Assembly (NCBI GenBank): GCA_031289145.1
Contig: JAITQA010000058.1
Location: 1-55,654, forward strand
DNA length: 55,654 nt
Reading direction: 5' to 3'
From: Dysgonamonadaceae bacterium
GTDB taxonomy: Bacteria > Bacteroidota > Bacteroidia > Bacteroidales > Azobacteroidaceae
Shown here: in pieces, positions 17,579 to 26,824 of the stretch
How positions within the stretch are numbered: position 1 is the first letter of the stretch
How the letters are laid out: each line of letters begins with the position of its first letter
Position numbers and translations under genes: made by a program
Notes under the pieces: model-generated
Database searches by the model: none
The model's input: the letters and a program-made list of their open reading frames with translations, nothing else
What the model was told of the DNA's origin: nothing

Positions 17579-18220
17579 TCAGACTTCGGCTAAAAACGTT
17601 TGCACAGAAAAATTCTGAAAATCAGGAATGACTTTCCATACCTGGTCTCGGATACTTTCGGCAGAATTGGTTGTTGACAAACCGACTACTTTCATTCCGG
17701 CTGCATTTCCGGAAGCAATACCGTTGAATGAGTCCTCAAATACAAAACAATCTTTTGGAGAAACAGACAAATCACTTGCAGCCAATAGATAACACATCGG
17801 GTCAGGTTTGCCGCGTGTGATACGGTCGGCAGAAACAAGCGTGTCGAAGAGCGACCTGATAGGGAGGGCGCGGAAGACAGTTTCCAACTTTTTATCGTCC
17901 GAACTGGTTACCAATCCGATTTTGAACCCTTCTCTCTTTAATTCGGACAAAAACTCCAAAGAGCCGGGAATCGGAGTCATATCTAATTGCAAGTCAAAAG
18001 CCCGGTTGTCCGACTCAATAGATTGCTGTTGAGCTAAGGGCAAATGAGAAAAATAGTTGGCAATAATGTTAGGAAGCGTTGTCCCTTTTATTATTTGCTC
18101 GAAATTTTCTATTCCTAAATGATAATCTGCTCCTGTTTTTTTCCAAAAATTGTCGTACTGAGGTTCTGTATCAATGATTACGCCATCTAAATCAAAGAGA
18201 ACTGCAAATTTCTTACTCAT
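17579..18220 (-). CDS. HAD-superfamily hydrolase (beta-phosphoglucomutase / phosphatase-like)
   Basis: 213 residues. Motif I is DLDGVIIDTEPQYD at residues 10-23 with both catalytic aspartates (Asp10, Asp12). Motif II is LVTSSD near 106, and motif III/IV is KPDPMCYLLAA then VFEDSFNGI near 135-165. The small helical cap and the size fit subfamily IA enzymes such as beta-phosphoglucomutase or sugar and polyol phosphatases. It follows the OPA transporter gene on the same strand after a 104-base gap with no clear promoter, so it may belong to the carbohydrate locus upstream; this is inference. Confidence 0.88.
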   Translation of the reverse strand: MSKKFAVLFDLDGVIIDTEPQYDNFWKKTGADYHLGIENFEQIIKGTTLPNIIANYFSHLPLAQQQSIESDNRAFDLQLDMTPIPGSLEFLSELKREGFKIGLVTSSDDKKLETVFRALPIRSLFDTLVSADRITRGKPDPMCYLLAASDLSVSPKDCFVFEDSFNGIASGNAAGMKVVGLSTTNSAESIRDQVWKVIPDFQNFSVQTFLAEV

Positions 18221-18324
18221 CTATTATACTATATTAGGGTTTTTATAATGTAAAATTACATAAAAATTTCTCAAATTCCAAACGTGTATCTAAAAAATCA
18301 ACTTATCATTTGGTTGAGAATGAT

Positions 18325-19665
18325 TTAATCTTCGTATCCGTTGGCTTTTGATTTCCATGCCAAAGCGAAAATTGCCGCCGACAGAACAGCTACGACTATT
18401 AATGCGTAAATAGCTGTTATCCAACCGGTTTTTTCAACCAGCAATCCGATACCCCAACCGGAAACAATCGTACTTCCGTAGCCAAACAGTCCGCAGAATC
18501 CTCCGGCTGTAGCTGCTGCCCGCTTGGTCGCTATGTTAGCGGCCGCGATGCCCACCAATGCTTGCGGTCCATAGATGAAAAAACCAGCTGCAATTAAAAT
18601 CAGATTAGCAGCTATCACGGGGCTGTATTCATCAAGCAAACTGAGCGAGATGAGGCACAAGGTCGCCATCGCCATGCAAATCACACAAGTCCGCGGCGCT
18701 CTTCCGCCAAAGAATTTGTCAGTTGACCAGCCTGCAGTAAGCATTCCGGCTATACCGGCTATCTCAAAGGCGGCCACAGACCAGCCTGCATGGCTGATGT
18801 TCAAATGCAAATGCTCTTTCAGCATGGTAGGACCCCAATCAAGTATGGCAAATCGTGTGATGTACAAAAAGAAATTGCCTACCGCGATTATCCATATCGT
18901 CCGATTCAGGAACACTTTTTCCCGTAAGAATGCCTTAAACTCGGCCGATTCCTCTCTTGTCGGTTTACTCGAAACTTTACCTCCTTTCAATTCAGGCAAG
19001 CCCACTGACGACGGAGTATCCCTGACCAGCAGGAACACCAATGCCGTAATTATCAACACAAGGACAGCAGGAATCAGGAAACACCACCGCCAATGTTGTG
19101 AGAAGATGGACGATTCGGGAAAATAGCTACCCCAATTGATGCTGACGATGTATCCGCAAAAGATAATAGCTAATCCCGCTCCAATAGAGTGAGAAATATT
19201 CCAGAGCGACATTTTCGTTGCCAGCTTTTCCGGTGTAATCCAATGGGTCATCAGACGGGTACAGGGAGGTACGCCCATTCCCTGAAACCATCCGTTGATA
19301 ATCCAAAAGACACCTAAAATCAATATGGACGAAGATAATCCGAAAAACAGATTAGCGACAGCACACATCACGATACCCGATGTCAGAAAATAGCGGGCAT
19401 TGCTGCGGTCGCCCCAAATACCGTTGATGAATTTGGACAGTCCGTATATAAGACCATGCAGCGTGAGAAACAGACCTAAATCTGTTTTTGAAATACCCAT
19501 CTCGTCATTCAAATAGGGCATAGCAATGCTGATATTTTTTCGGACAAAATAAAACAAGGCATAGCCGATGATACAAGCAATCATAGTACGGGCCTCCCAA
19601 TATTTGAATCTCTTTTGCTCCTGCACATTTGTTTGCCGAACGGCAACGTCATTCATATTATCCAT
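18325..19665 (-). CDS. MFS transporter of the organophosphate:phosphate antiporter type (GlpT/UhpT-like)
   Basis: 446 residues with about 12 membrane segments. Near residue 40 it has the OPA hallmark FYFVRKNISIAMPYL, and GLIYGLSKFINGIWGDRSNAR near 68-90 is the family's loop 2-3 motif. The cytoplasmic mid-loop lies about 215-245. GlpT and UhpT exchange glycerol 3-phosphate or hexose 6-phosphate for phosphate across the inner membrane. The gene lies 12 bases after a glycerophosphodiester phosphodiesterase gene, so glycerol 3-phosphate (or another polyol phosphate) released outside the cytoplasm is the likely cargo. The phosphate exchange partner is inferred from the family. Confidence 0.88.
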   Translation of the reverse strand: MDNMNDVAVRQTNVQEQKRFKYWEARTMIACIIGYALFYFVRKNISIAMPYLNDEMGISKTDLGLFLTLHGLIYGLSKFINGIWGDRSNARYFLTSGIVMCAVANLFFGLSSSILILGVFWIINGWFQGMGVPPCTRLMTHWITPEKLATKMSLWNISHSIGAGLAIIFCGYIVSINWGSYFPESSIFSQHWRWCFLIPAVLVLIITALVFLLVRDTPSSVGLPELKGGKVSSKPTREESAEFKAFLREKVFLNRTIWIIAVGNFFLYITRFAILDWGPTMLKEHLHLNISHAGWSVAAFEIAGIAGMLTAGWSTDKFFGGRAPRTCVICMAMATLCLISLSLLDEYSPVIAANLILIAAGFFIYGPQALVGIAAANIATKRAAATAGGFCGLFGYGSTIVSGWGIGLLVEKTGWITAIYALIVVAVLSAAIFALAWKSKANGYED

Positions 19666-19677
19666 AGTTCACAGTTG

Positions 19678-20619
19678 TTATTTTGTCCTTTTTACATTAA
19701 GTTCCACAAAATCTGCAGGATAATCGGTCTCGATAATGTCCGGATTGGTCGCAATCTCTTTTTTATAGGCTTCGACTCTGGCCTCCAAGGGATTTATCTT
19801 ATCGGCAGTGGAGGGAATGGAGGTCATGCACATGACACCGTGACTCCGCAATAGCTTGTAAACCTCCAATTGCTCAGGATACATGGTATATGTGACATAG
19901 GCCATGATGCGATTCCAGGGAATGCCTGAATTTTTGTACGTTTCATACATCTCCCGATTGCTTATCTCGCAGCAAAACATCACATTGTTGTTGCGTTCGT
20001 AATAGAACAGACACTCCTTAAGCGAACGCACAGATAGCATGATATTATGGTATTTGCGCCATTTGCCGTTAAGGTTGTCGGCATATACTTGCCAAGGTAC
20101 GCCCTTGTTGTCGAAGTTAAATACTGTTTTATCTTTCCCCCATTCGAGCATCTCGTCCAGTGTCGGTATCTTATACCTTGTTATGTTGCCATTCCTGTCT
20201 TTCAGGTAGAACTGTTGCAACTCGGCGTATGTATAGTCCGAGACCCTGCCCTTTCCTGTGGTTGTACGGTCTATCGTGGCATCGTGCATCAGTACCAGCA
20301 CGCTGTCTTTGGTCAATCGGGGATCTATCTCGAAGAACGAAGGCATCATACTCAATGTTTTTTCACACGAGGCGATGCAGTTTTCGGGATACCATTCCAA
20401 CATTCCTCCGCGATGTCCGCTAATGATAATGTCTTTGTCGGGGGAATAGTGGAAATACTCCTGCAATTCGGTCCTATTTTGGATATGAACGGTATGAAGT
20501 TGTTTTATTTTATCAGGCTGTGTTGGAGTCGTAGAAGAGCCGCCATCACCTCCTTCTCCATATCCGGCCGCCAACAATACAGAGGCCAGCAATAACAATG
20601 ATAGATACTTGTGATTCAT
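19678..20619 (-). CDS. Glycerophosphodiester phosphodiesterase (GDPD family), exported
   Basis: 313 residues from the ATG at 20619, whose ATGA overlaps the stop of the kinase gene upstream; a longer frame to 20670 would overlap that gene more. The GDPD core is clear: GHRGG (first catalytic His) near 70, PEN near 78, FEIDPRLTKDSVLVLMHDATIDRTTTG (in short blocks) near 93-120 with the metal Glu/Asp and second His. It splits glycerophosphodiesters to glycerol 3-phosphate and an alcohol. The N-terminus looks like a lipoprotein signal, but Tyr20 stands where the lipobox Cys is expected (LAAGY). It is probably periplasmic. The next gene is an OPA transporter. Confidence 0.9.
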   Translation of the reverse strand: MNHKYLSLLLLASVLLAAGYGEGGDGGSSTTPTQPDKIKQLHTVHIQNRTELQEYFHYSPDKDIIISGHRGGMLEWYPENCIASCEKTLSMMPSFFEIDPRLTKDSVLVLMHDATIDRTTTGKGRVSDYTYAELQQFYLKDRNGNITRYKIPTLDEMLEWGKDKTVFNFDNKGVPWQVYADNLNGKWRKYHNIMLSVRSLKECLFYYERNNNVMFCCEISNREMYETYKNSGIPWNRIMAYVTYTMYPEQLEVYKLLRSHGVMCMTSIPSTADKINPLEARVEAYKKEIATNPDIIETDYPADFVELNVKRTK

Positions 20620-21551
20620 GATGCTTTTATTTGATTTGAAGTAATCGGCATAGCCCCCTTTTGCGTACAAACGTATGCGGAAATATCCACACCAAGCTTG
20701 TGTGCTTCTCTAATGCTTTTTCCTTGCAACAGGGCTGCGGTAAAAGCGCCGGTAAACGAATCCCCGGCGCCAACCGTATCAGCTACTTGAACTTTGAGTG
20801 TGTCTATGTATGAAGTTTCGTCAGCTGTAAAAACATAACTGCCAATGGCGCCTTTTGTTTCTATTACCATTTTCAAGTTATAAGCTTTGAGAAGTCTTTT
20901 GCAAAAATCCTGTTCAAAAATTTCAGCGGATTGAGCTAAATCGACTTTCGCAAGAAATTGCGGATCAGATCCACAATTATAAAATAGTTTAGCCAAAGCG
21001 ATTACTTCTTCCTCGTTTATTTTAAGGATGTTGCACTTTACTAATGAATTGTGGATTATTTCCTTTGAATAGAAATGTTGCCGCAGGTTGATGTCGAAAA
21101 TCTTCAAGGAATCATTGGGAACGAGTTCCAAAAATCTCAGGATTGTCTCTCTTGAAACCTTGCTTCGTTGCGCCAGTGAACCGAAACAAACGGCCTTGCA
21201 ATTTCGCGCAAGCGCTTCCATTTGAGCAGTAAACGGTATATTGTCCCATGCTGTGTTTTCACAGATTTCGTATTTCGGAACGCCCTTGTCGTCTAAAGTT
21301 ACTTGCACTGTTCCGGTGGGATAATCAACCCTTTCAATCAAATTATTAAGGCGTTTTTCTGCCAATACATCCAAAATTTCCTTGCCGGAAGAATCCTTTC
21401 CGACTGCGCTGACGGCATAACCTTCAAAACCGAACTGCGCTGCATGGTATGCGAAATTAGCAGGAGCGCCTCCCAATACTTTTCCGTCCGGAAGGCAGTC
21501 CCACAGGATTTCGCCGATACCCAGTACTTTGGGAAGTTGTTTCTTTGTCAT
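20616..21551 (-). CDS. PfkB-family carbohydrate kinase (fructokinase-like)
   Basis: 311 residues. The N-terminal sugar-binding signature is GGAPANFAYHAAQFG near residue 27. The C-terminal PfkB signature with the catalytic base is DTVGAGDSFTGAF near 256. Start context IGEILWDCLPDG is typical of the fructokinase branch. It phosphorylates a ketose or related sugar with ATP. It starts three bases after the stop of the mannitol-type dehydrogenase gene, which suggests that the ketose made by that enzyme (fructose if the polyol is mannitol) is the substrate. It overlaps the GDPD gene by an ATGA. Confidence 0.88.
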   Translation of the reverse strand: MTKKQLPKVLGIGEILWDCLPDGKVLGGAPANFAYHAAQFGFEGYAVSAVGKDSSGKEILDVLAEKRLNNLIERVDYPTGTVQVTLDDKGVPKYEICENTAWDNIPFTAQMEALARNCKAVCFGSLAQRSKVSRETILRFLELVPNDSLKIFDINLRQHFYSKEIIHNSLVKCNILKINEEEVIALAKLFYNCGSDPQFLAKVDLAQSAEIFEQDFCKRLLKAYNLKMVIETKGAIGSYVFTADETSYIDTLKVQVADTVGAGDSFTGAFTAALLQGKSIREAHKLGVDISAYVCTQKGAMPITSNQIKAS

Positions 21552-21554
21552 AGT

Positions 21555-23033
21555 TTAGCTGTTTTCTATCAGTTGATTTAATGTGTACTTGATACCGAAA
21601 GTGCGAATGTTATTCAGTATGGAGGCGTAGGTTTGGACGAAATGGACAGAGTTGGACAGGTCATCAAACACGGATTCAAGACCGATGAAAGCCAAGGCAT
21701 CATCCGTAACAGAACGGACAGCCGTTTGGGTCAACTCATCCAGCAAGGCATCCTGAATTGGATAGTCGTAACGACCCTTGGCGTACAGCTCCAGTGTCCG
21801 GCACCAGGCAGCAACCATGAAAGCGCCATAGCGGATAGTCCTACCTTGTGCAAGCTGTTCCCGAATAGTAGGAAGGAGGAACTTCGGCAGTTTGGCTGAA
21901 CTGTCCGAGCAGATGCGAGTGAGTTGGTCTCTGATACAGGGATTAGCAAATCGACGCAATAAGCTATCTTTGTATTCCGACAAGTCGATACCCTCAACGG
22001 CATCAAGGATGGGAGTGGCCTCTTCGTCCATAAAGGCACGGAGTGATCGACAAAGCAGTGGATCTCCAACAGCCTCGTCCACAGTTTGATATCCGCACAG
22101 CGAACCGGCAAAGCCCAAAAAGGAATGTCCGGCATTGAGCAAGCAGATTTTCATCTTCTCAAAAGGGGTGATGTTTGATACAAATTGAACACCTACACGT
22201 TCCCAAGCAGGCCGTCCAGCAGAAAATCGGTCTTCGAGCACCCACTGAATGAATGGCTCGCAGGTCACTGGCCACGCATCTTCAATGTCGGTTGCCCGGC
22301 GCAACAGTGCGATGTCCTCCGATGTGGTGACGGGCGTGATACGGTCGACCATGCAGTTTGGGAAGCAGACTTTTTCGGCTATCCACGACGATAATCCGGC
22401 ATCCGTCAAACGAGTAAAACTCAACAGCATTTTTCGGGTGATATCGCCATTGTGCTGAATGTTGTCGCAAGAAAGGATAGTGAAGGGAGGAATGTCCCTT
22501 TCCCGCCGGATGCGTAAGGCTGAAGTCAATAGACCGAATACCGTTTTGGGTTGGTTGGGATGCTGAATATCCCACTGGACATCGGGGTTATCGGCTATGA
22601 AATCGCCGTTTTGGTCGAAGTTATAGCCGCCTTCGGTGATGGTTAGCGAGACGATGCGGGTCGACAAGTTAGCTAAACGGTCTATGGCAGCTGCCTGATT
22701 GTCGGGTACGAAGACATAGTCCATAATGGAGCCGATGACTCGAGGCTGCATTGTGCCGTCTGGATATTTGACCATGAGTGTATAGAGGTAATCCTGCTCC
22801 TTCAGCGTTTTGGCCATTTGTGCATCGGCAGGCCGGATACCCATCCCAACGATACCCCAATCGGTCAGCCACTTGTTCAGCAGTTCGTCCAGGTAGAAGG
22901 CCTGATGCGTCCGGTGGAAGCCGCCTATACCGATGTGGACAATGGACGGCTTCAGAATTACATCGGGCACAAACAAAGGTTTCTGTAACTCTCTTGCCGA
23001 CAATAGCGTCAAGTTTTTCAAGTTCAATTTCAT
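21555..23033 (-). CDS. Mannitol dehydrogenase-family polyol dehydrogenase
   Basis: 492 residues from the ATG at 23033, which overlaps the symporter stop as ATGA; another ATG two codons earlier (23039) is also possible. It is a polyol-specific long-chain dehydrogenase: an NAD-binding HIGIGGFHRTHQAFYLDELL near residue 35 and the catalytic pattern Lys-x4-Asn-x2-His in KICLLNAGHS near 297-305 (numbered from 23039), matching the known Lys/Asn/His set of Pseudomonas mannitol 2-dehydrogenase. It oxidises a polyol or aldonate at C2 or C5 (mannitol, arabinitol, or fructuronate/tagaturonate in relatives). With the kinase next to it, mannitol to fructose is the simplest reading, but other polyols fit. 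Confidence 0.88.
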   Translation of the reverse strand: MKLNLKNLTLLSARELQKPLFVPDVILKPSIVHIGIGGFHRTHQAFYLDELLNKWLTDWGIVGMGIRPADAQMAKTLKEQDYLYTLMVKYPDGTMQPRVIGSIMDYVFVPDNQAAAIDRLANLSTRIVSLTITEGGYNFDQNGDFIADNPDVQWDIQHPNQPKTVFGLLTSALRIRRERDIPPFTILSCDNIQHNGDITRKMLLSFTRLTDAGLSSWIAEKVCFPNCMVDRITPVTTSEDIALLRRATDIEDAWPVTCEPFIQWVLEDRFSAGRPAWERVGVQFVSNITPFEKMKICLLNAGHSFLGFAGSLCGYQTVDEAVGDPLLCRSLRAFMDEEATPILDAVEGIDLSEYKDSLLRRFANPCIRDQLTRICSDSSAKLPKFLLPTIREQLAQGRTIRYGAFMVAAWCRTLELYAKGRYDYPIQDALLDELTQTAVRSVTDDALAFIGLESVFDDLSNSVHFVQTYASILNNIRTFGIKYTLNQLIENS

Positions 23034-24577
23034 TGGCATAGCTTTCTTTTCCCTACACTACAAACCAGAAAACTTAAGCTACCGCCTATTACGACCCACC
23101 ATGGCCAAGCCAATCGGACAGGATTGCCCCAAAGGAATTCCGACCACCATGAAAGCAGAGGAGGCTGAAGCAAGAAGACTACAACACATCCGGTGACAAG
23201 AGCGGCAATCACACTGGCCACATTGCCTCTTTTTGTCAATACGGCGCATAGAAATACGCCCAACAATCCGGCATAAGAGAAGCTCATGATACCTAATGCA
23301 AAATCGACCAGAGATTGATCGCCTGCTTCCTGTATAAATGCAGCGACTATGGCAAAAGCGGTCAAGACTAACCCCATAATGGCAACCATGATACGGGATT
23401 CTTTCAACTGTTCGGCAGCGCCCTTATCTTTTTTGCCGAATTTCTTTTTCAGGGGAATGTATATATCCGAAACCAAACTGCTTGTCATCGAATTGATAGC
23501 AGAATTAAAACTGGACAAAGCGGCCGCCAGCAGACCTACTACCATCAATCCGAGAAAACCTGAAGGAAAATGATTGAACATGTACTGAGGGAAAACCTGC
23601 CGACTATCGTTCAATGTATCGGTGGGAAAAGCGTCACCCATCAGTTGAGGACAAGAGTAGAAGGCATATAATAATACTCCTATTACCAAGAAAATCAAGC
23701 CGATAGGTAATGAAATAATCTGTGAATAAATAAGAGATTTGGCAGCCTTTTTAGGCGATTTACAAGTGAGTTGCCGTTGCACAAATTCTTGATCTGTGCT
23801 ATACTGTGCAATTTTAAAAATGGTACAGGCTATCAAAGCACCCATCAAATTGTAAGGCACTGAAAAAGAAAAACTGCTGTCGACTACTTGTAATTTGTTT
23901 ATCTCTCCTCCTCCGGTCGCAGGCGCATGTTGTAAGGCATCAACTATTTCCGGCAAAGAGGCCGGAATACTGATATAGAGAAATACAATAGCAAATATGC
24001 CTGTAGCAATCACTAATAATATCTGAATGGTATCAATATAAAGTAGTCCTTTGATTCCTCCCGCCATCGTATAAAGTGTGCTGATGACACCCAATAATGC
24101 AATTGAAATGACAAGATTAGTGATATAAATATCATTGTAAATCATGACAGATATTGCGATAGCAGCGATAAAAAGCCGCGAGCCGGACGTCAGCAATTGC
24201 CCCAGTAGGAACATAACGCTTGACGCTCCTTTTGCACTACCTCCGAATCGTTGTCCAAGATAGCCGTATATGGTAATTGTGTTTGCCTTATACAAAGCGG
24301 GCAAAATAATATAAGCAGCAAGGTATCCGCCAATGATAGCGCCGAAGTTTAACATGATATAAGTCATGTTTGTATCGAAAGCGATTTGCGGCGAGCCAAC
24401 GAAAGTTCCGGCGCTGATGGAAGTTCCTACAACGGCAAAAGCGACCAGCCAAGTAGGCATGCTTCTGTCTCCAAGAAAATAGTCGCGAATGTTTTTGTTT
24501 TTGCGTGAAAACAAGAATCCTATGGCGGTCATCAGCCCCAGGAAAACAATGACTATAAGCCAATCAAGTAGCTTCAT
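23030..24577 (-). CDS. Sodium:solute symporter (SSS family)
   Basis: 515 residues with about 13-14 membrane segments. The N-terminus (DWLIVIVFLGLMTAIGFLFSRKNKNIRDYFLGDRSMP in short blocks) and the motif VGTSISAGTFVGSPQIA near 50-65 are typical of SSS sugar or acid symporters; so is SFNSAINSMTSSLVSDIY near 355-372. It imports a sugar, polyol or carboxylate with sodium. Position directly before the polyol dehydrogenase, with overlapping stop and start, points to the polyol or its glycoside as cargo. Confidence 0.9.
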   Translation of the reverse strand: MKLLDWLIVIVFLGLMTAIGFLFSRKNKNIRDYFLGDRSMPTWLVAFAVVGTSISAGTFVGSPQIAFDTNMTYIMLNFGAIIGGYLAAYIILPALYKANTITIYGYLGQRFGGSAKGASSVMFLLGQLLTSGSRLFIAAIAISVMIYNDIYITNLVISIALLGVISTLYTMAGGIKGLLYIDTIQILLVIATGIFAIVFLYISIPASLPEIVDALQHAPATGGGEINKLQVVDSSFSFSVPYNLMGALIACTIFKIAQYSTDQEFVQRQLTCKSPKKAAKSLIYSQIISLPIGLIFLVIGVLLYAFYSCPQLMGDAFPTDTLNDSRQVFPQYMFNHFPSGFLGLMVVGLLAAALSSFNSAINSMTSSLVSDIYIPLKKKFGKKDKGAAEQLKESRIMVAIMGLVLTAFAIVAAFIQEAGDQSLVDFALGIMSFSYAGLLGVFLCAVLTKRGNVASVIAALVTGCVVVFLLQPPLLSWWSEFLWGNPVRLAWPWWVVIGGSLSFLVCSVGKRKLCQ

Positions 24578-24595
24578 ATTGTTTTTATTAGTGGT

Positions 24596-25465
24596 TTAGT
24601 ATTCATATATTCTTTTTAAATTGTACACGCCGCCATCCTGCTGGCCACAGTACAACAGCAAGTTGTTTCGGTAAAAGTCGATATCTTCCGGTTCTCCGTC
24701 TACAACCGATTGAATATCAATTATTTTTTCGATTCGATGGGTTTTCAGATTGACTACGATGATGTCACGGTGGGCATCTTTGCGCTTTTCCGTTGTGGGA
24801 GAGCTGTGTAGTCCAACAGGCAGATAGAGGTGGCCTTTATGAATAGAGGCGCCTTGAGACAGATTCGGGAAGCCTATTTCAAACTCTTCGATGAGGTCTT
24901 TCTTTGTGAAGACAACCTCCTTCTTGTCGAGTGTAGGCAACGGATACTTAGTAATCAGGTATTTCTTTGTCCCGATAGAATCAATTACATCCGATATTTT
25001 CGACAAGGCATATAGACATTTTTGGTTTCTGTCGACTACCCAGTCAAAACCGATGCGCCCTTCGGCATCAATCTTCAATACCTGAATCAATTGCGATCCA
25101 CTGCGCGTAACGCTTTCCACAAAACAACGCCGTTCTCCATAACATTCGGCGACGTAAAAGGCTGGAAACTCTTTATTCCCAGCCGGAAAATCTACACCGA
25201 AGGAAGCGTTATTGCAATGGTTTTCCTTATACACGGCACAGGCCAAGTCGAAGTCTGCAACCAGCTTTTCACTTTTCAGGTCATAAATCCGGCAATGCCC
25301 GCCGTTATTGAGCAGGAACGCTGAACTTTTATAAATAGCCATCCCCTGTGCAGCCTCCTTGTTGTAAGATGCAGGAAAGGGATACTTCTCTGCTTTTTGC
25401 GCAGCCGATAGCAACGGCAATGCCAATAATAGCGGCAGCAGAAACCACCTCTTGATATTTTTCAT
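24596..25465 (-). CDS. Exported protein of unknown function, possible beta-propeller
   Basis: 289 residues from ATG 25465 (an ATG three codons upstream is less natural). The signal peptide is KRWFLLPLLLALPLLSAAQ. The mature part has repeated strands of the type 'hydrophobic-turn-hydrophobic' (CRIYDLKSEKLVADFDL, RIGFDWVVDRNQKCLYALS, HRIEKIIDIQSVVDGEPEDIDFY), consistent with a small propeller of the Bacteroidetes BF3164/6-bladed type. Several cysteines (CAVYKENHC, CYGERRC) could form disulfides. No catalytic motif was recognised. It lies between the symporter and two other unknown genes of the locus with tight spacing, so it probably works on the same substrate, perhaps as a binding protein. 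Confidence 0.6.
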   Translation of the reverse strand: MKNIKRWFLLPLLLALPLLSAAQKAEKYPFPASYNKEAAQGMAIYKSSAFLLNNGGHCRIYDLKSEKLVADFDLACAVYKENHCNNASFGVDFPAGNKEFPAFYVAECYGERRCFVESVTRSGSQLIQVLKIDAEGRIGFDWVVDRNQKCLYALSKISDVIDSIGTKKYLITKYPLPTLDKKEVVFTKKDLIEEFEIGFPNLSQGASIHKGHLYLPVGLHSSPTTEKRKDAHRDIIVVNLKTHRIEKIIDIQSVVDGEPEDIDFYRNNLLLYCGQQDGGVYNLKRIYEY

Positions 25466-25486
25466 GACTGTCATGTTTAACTTGTT

Positions 25487-25822
25487 CTATCCTTTCAACG
25501 CAATTTGAATGTTGAGTCGGAAACTTGGTTGCTCGCCGCTGACTTGGCAGTCCAATCGTAGCCAGTTGCCGAAATGTTTCACCCGTATGAAATGAAGCCC
25601 TTTCTTCGTTATCGGATCGGATACCGTGCCCTCTTTGACCCAGTTGACCCCGTCGTGAGATATTTCGACTGCGGCCGAGAGCGACGGATTTTGGCCGGAC
25701 AAGCCCTCTACCATAATAAAGAAGATACATTCGCTCGCCCAACCCGCTTCGTAGGGATTGGTTTGGAAATCTTCTGTAAATTCCTTTTTTACTTCAAGAT
25801 GTGATGCATTAAATAGTTTCAT
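25487..25822 (-). CDS. Small protein of unknown function in the carbohydrate locus
   Basis: 111 residues, no signal peptide or membrane segment. It appears mostly beta, with alternating patterns such as ECIFFIMVEGLSG, SAAVEISHDGVNWVKEG and FIRVKHFGNWLRLDCQVSG, like a small jelly roll. The last resembles discoidin/CBM-like strands, but this is only an impression. It begins 34 bases after the 312-residue unknown gene and ends 12 bases before the propeller-like one, so it is within the operon. I do not recognise the family. Confidence 0.6.
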   Translation of the reverse strand: MKLFNASHLEVKKEFTEDFQTNPYEAGWASECIFFIMVEGLSGQNPSLSAAVEISHDGVNWVKEGTVSDPITKKGLHFIRVKHFGNWLRLDCQVSGEQPSFRLNIQIALKG

Positions 25823-25856
25823 TGTTTACTTGATTTAAATATTAGAAATGGCTGTT

Positions 25857-26795
25857 CTACTCCTGAGAAATAACGACCGAATCAATGTATAGGAATACCC
25901 GACGGTTAGTGTCTGTTTCAATCCAGACGAGCGGATTCAACAGGCCGTCGATGCGGGCATAGGGAGGCGTGAGGAATATTGGGTGACGCTCCAAATCGAA
26001 GGTCTTGTCTTGGCATTGCAATTCAACATACTCGCGCTTTTCAGTGTCTATCAACAATCGCAGATACTGCCAATTGATTTTGCAGTCGGTTTCGTTGTAA
26101 CATAATGGCTGATGACCATTTGGTACATCTATAAATCCATCGTGTCGTCCATCGGGGTAGCGGCGACCGAACCAGAAGGGATCGATGCCTTTGACAGCCC
26201 AATAGTCGTCGGTACCGTATGCCCAATCTCTATCGTCTTTGGAAGAAGGGTACATGAATTGCCATTTCTGTTTGAGATCTCCGTCCACAGCATTGAGGTA
26301 TCTCACGCCTGAAAAATAGCGTTCACCTCTCTCTTGTATATCCCAGCCTGCACCAAAGGCACGGATGGATGTTTCATGCAGTCCTGGTAGTTTGCCTTTG
26401 CCGTCCACCTTATCCTGTTCAGCGGTATAGGCAAACCACATTTCAAATTGTAAATACTTGCGCTTTAAGTGATGGAGAGAAATCCGTCGTATGGCATGGC
26501 CTATCGAACCGGCAAGCGGAATTTGGCAATATGGATTGGCTATCGGGCGGGTGGAGACTTTCAGGCTATACTGCCCGGAAAGCGCACCGTGAGAACCCGG
26601 ATAACGGTAAGTAGCCGTACTCAACATGACAGGTGGTAACTGAGTTTTTGAAATGATACTCGGCCCCTCTTCAAAATCGGGAGTTTCGCAAAAATTGGGC
26701 ATAAGCGCCATCCAACCGTTAAATCCGGTGTTGAATACATCATGAATCAGTATACGATTCAATGGTTGAAAACGTGATAATAATGGATCGTACAT
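25857..26795 (-). CDS. Protein of unknown function (possible DUF6772-like), locus gene
   Basis: 312 residues with no signal peptide. It is rich in Trp and Tyr and in beta strands: KYLQFEMWFAYTAEQ, ERYFSGVRYLNAVDG, KQKWQFMYPSSKDDRDWAYG, INWQYLRLLIDTEKREYVELQC, and a C-terminal RVFLYIDSVVIS. This pattern resembles a concanavalin-like jelly roll that binds or cleaves glycans. From memory the sequence resembles a Bacteroidetes/Firmicutes family called DUF6772, which I could not check. The absence of a signal peptide is odd for a glycan-handling protein next to SusC/SusD and would place it in the cytoplasm. Spacing to neighbours is about 30 bases on both sides. Confidence 0.65.
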   Translation of the reverse strand: MYDPLLSRFQPLNRILIHDVFNTGFNGWMALMPNFCETPDFEEGPSIISKTQLPPVMLSTATYRYPGSHGALSGQYSLKVSTRPIANPYCQIPLAGSIGHAIRRISLHHLKRKYLQFEMWFAYTAEQDKVDGKGKLPGLHETSIRAFGAGWDIQERGERYFSGVRYLNAVDGDLKQKWQFMYPSSKDDRDWAYGTDDYWAVKGIDPFWFGRRYPDGRHDGFIDVPNGHQPLCYNETDCKINWQYLRLLIDTEKREYVELQCQDKTFDLERHPIFLTPPYARIDGLLNPLVWIETDTNRRVFLYIDSVVISQE

Positions 26796-26824
26796 AAAAT
26801 ATATTTAATTGTTTGTTTATTTAT

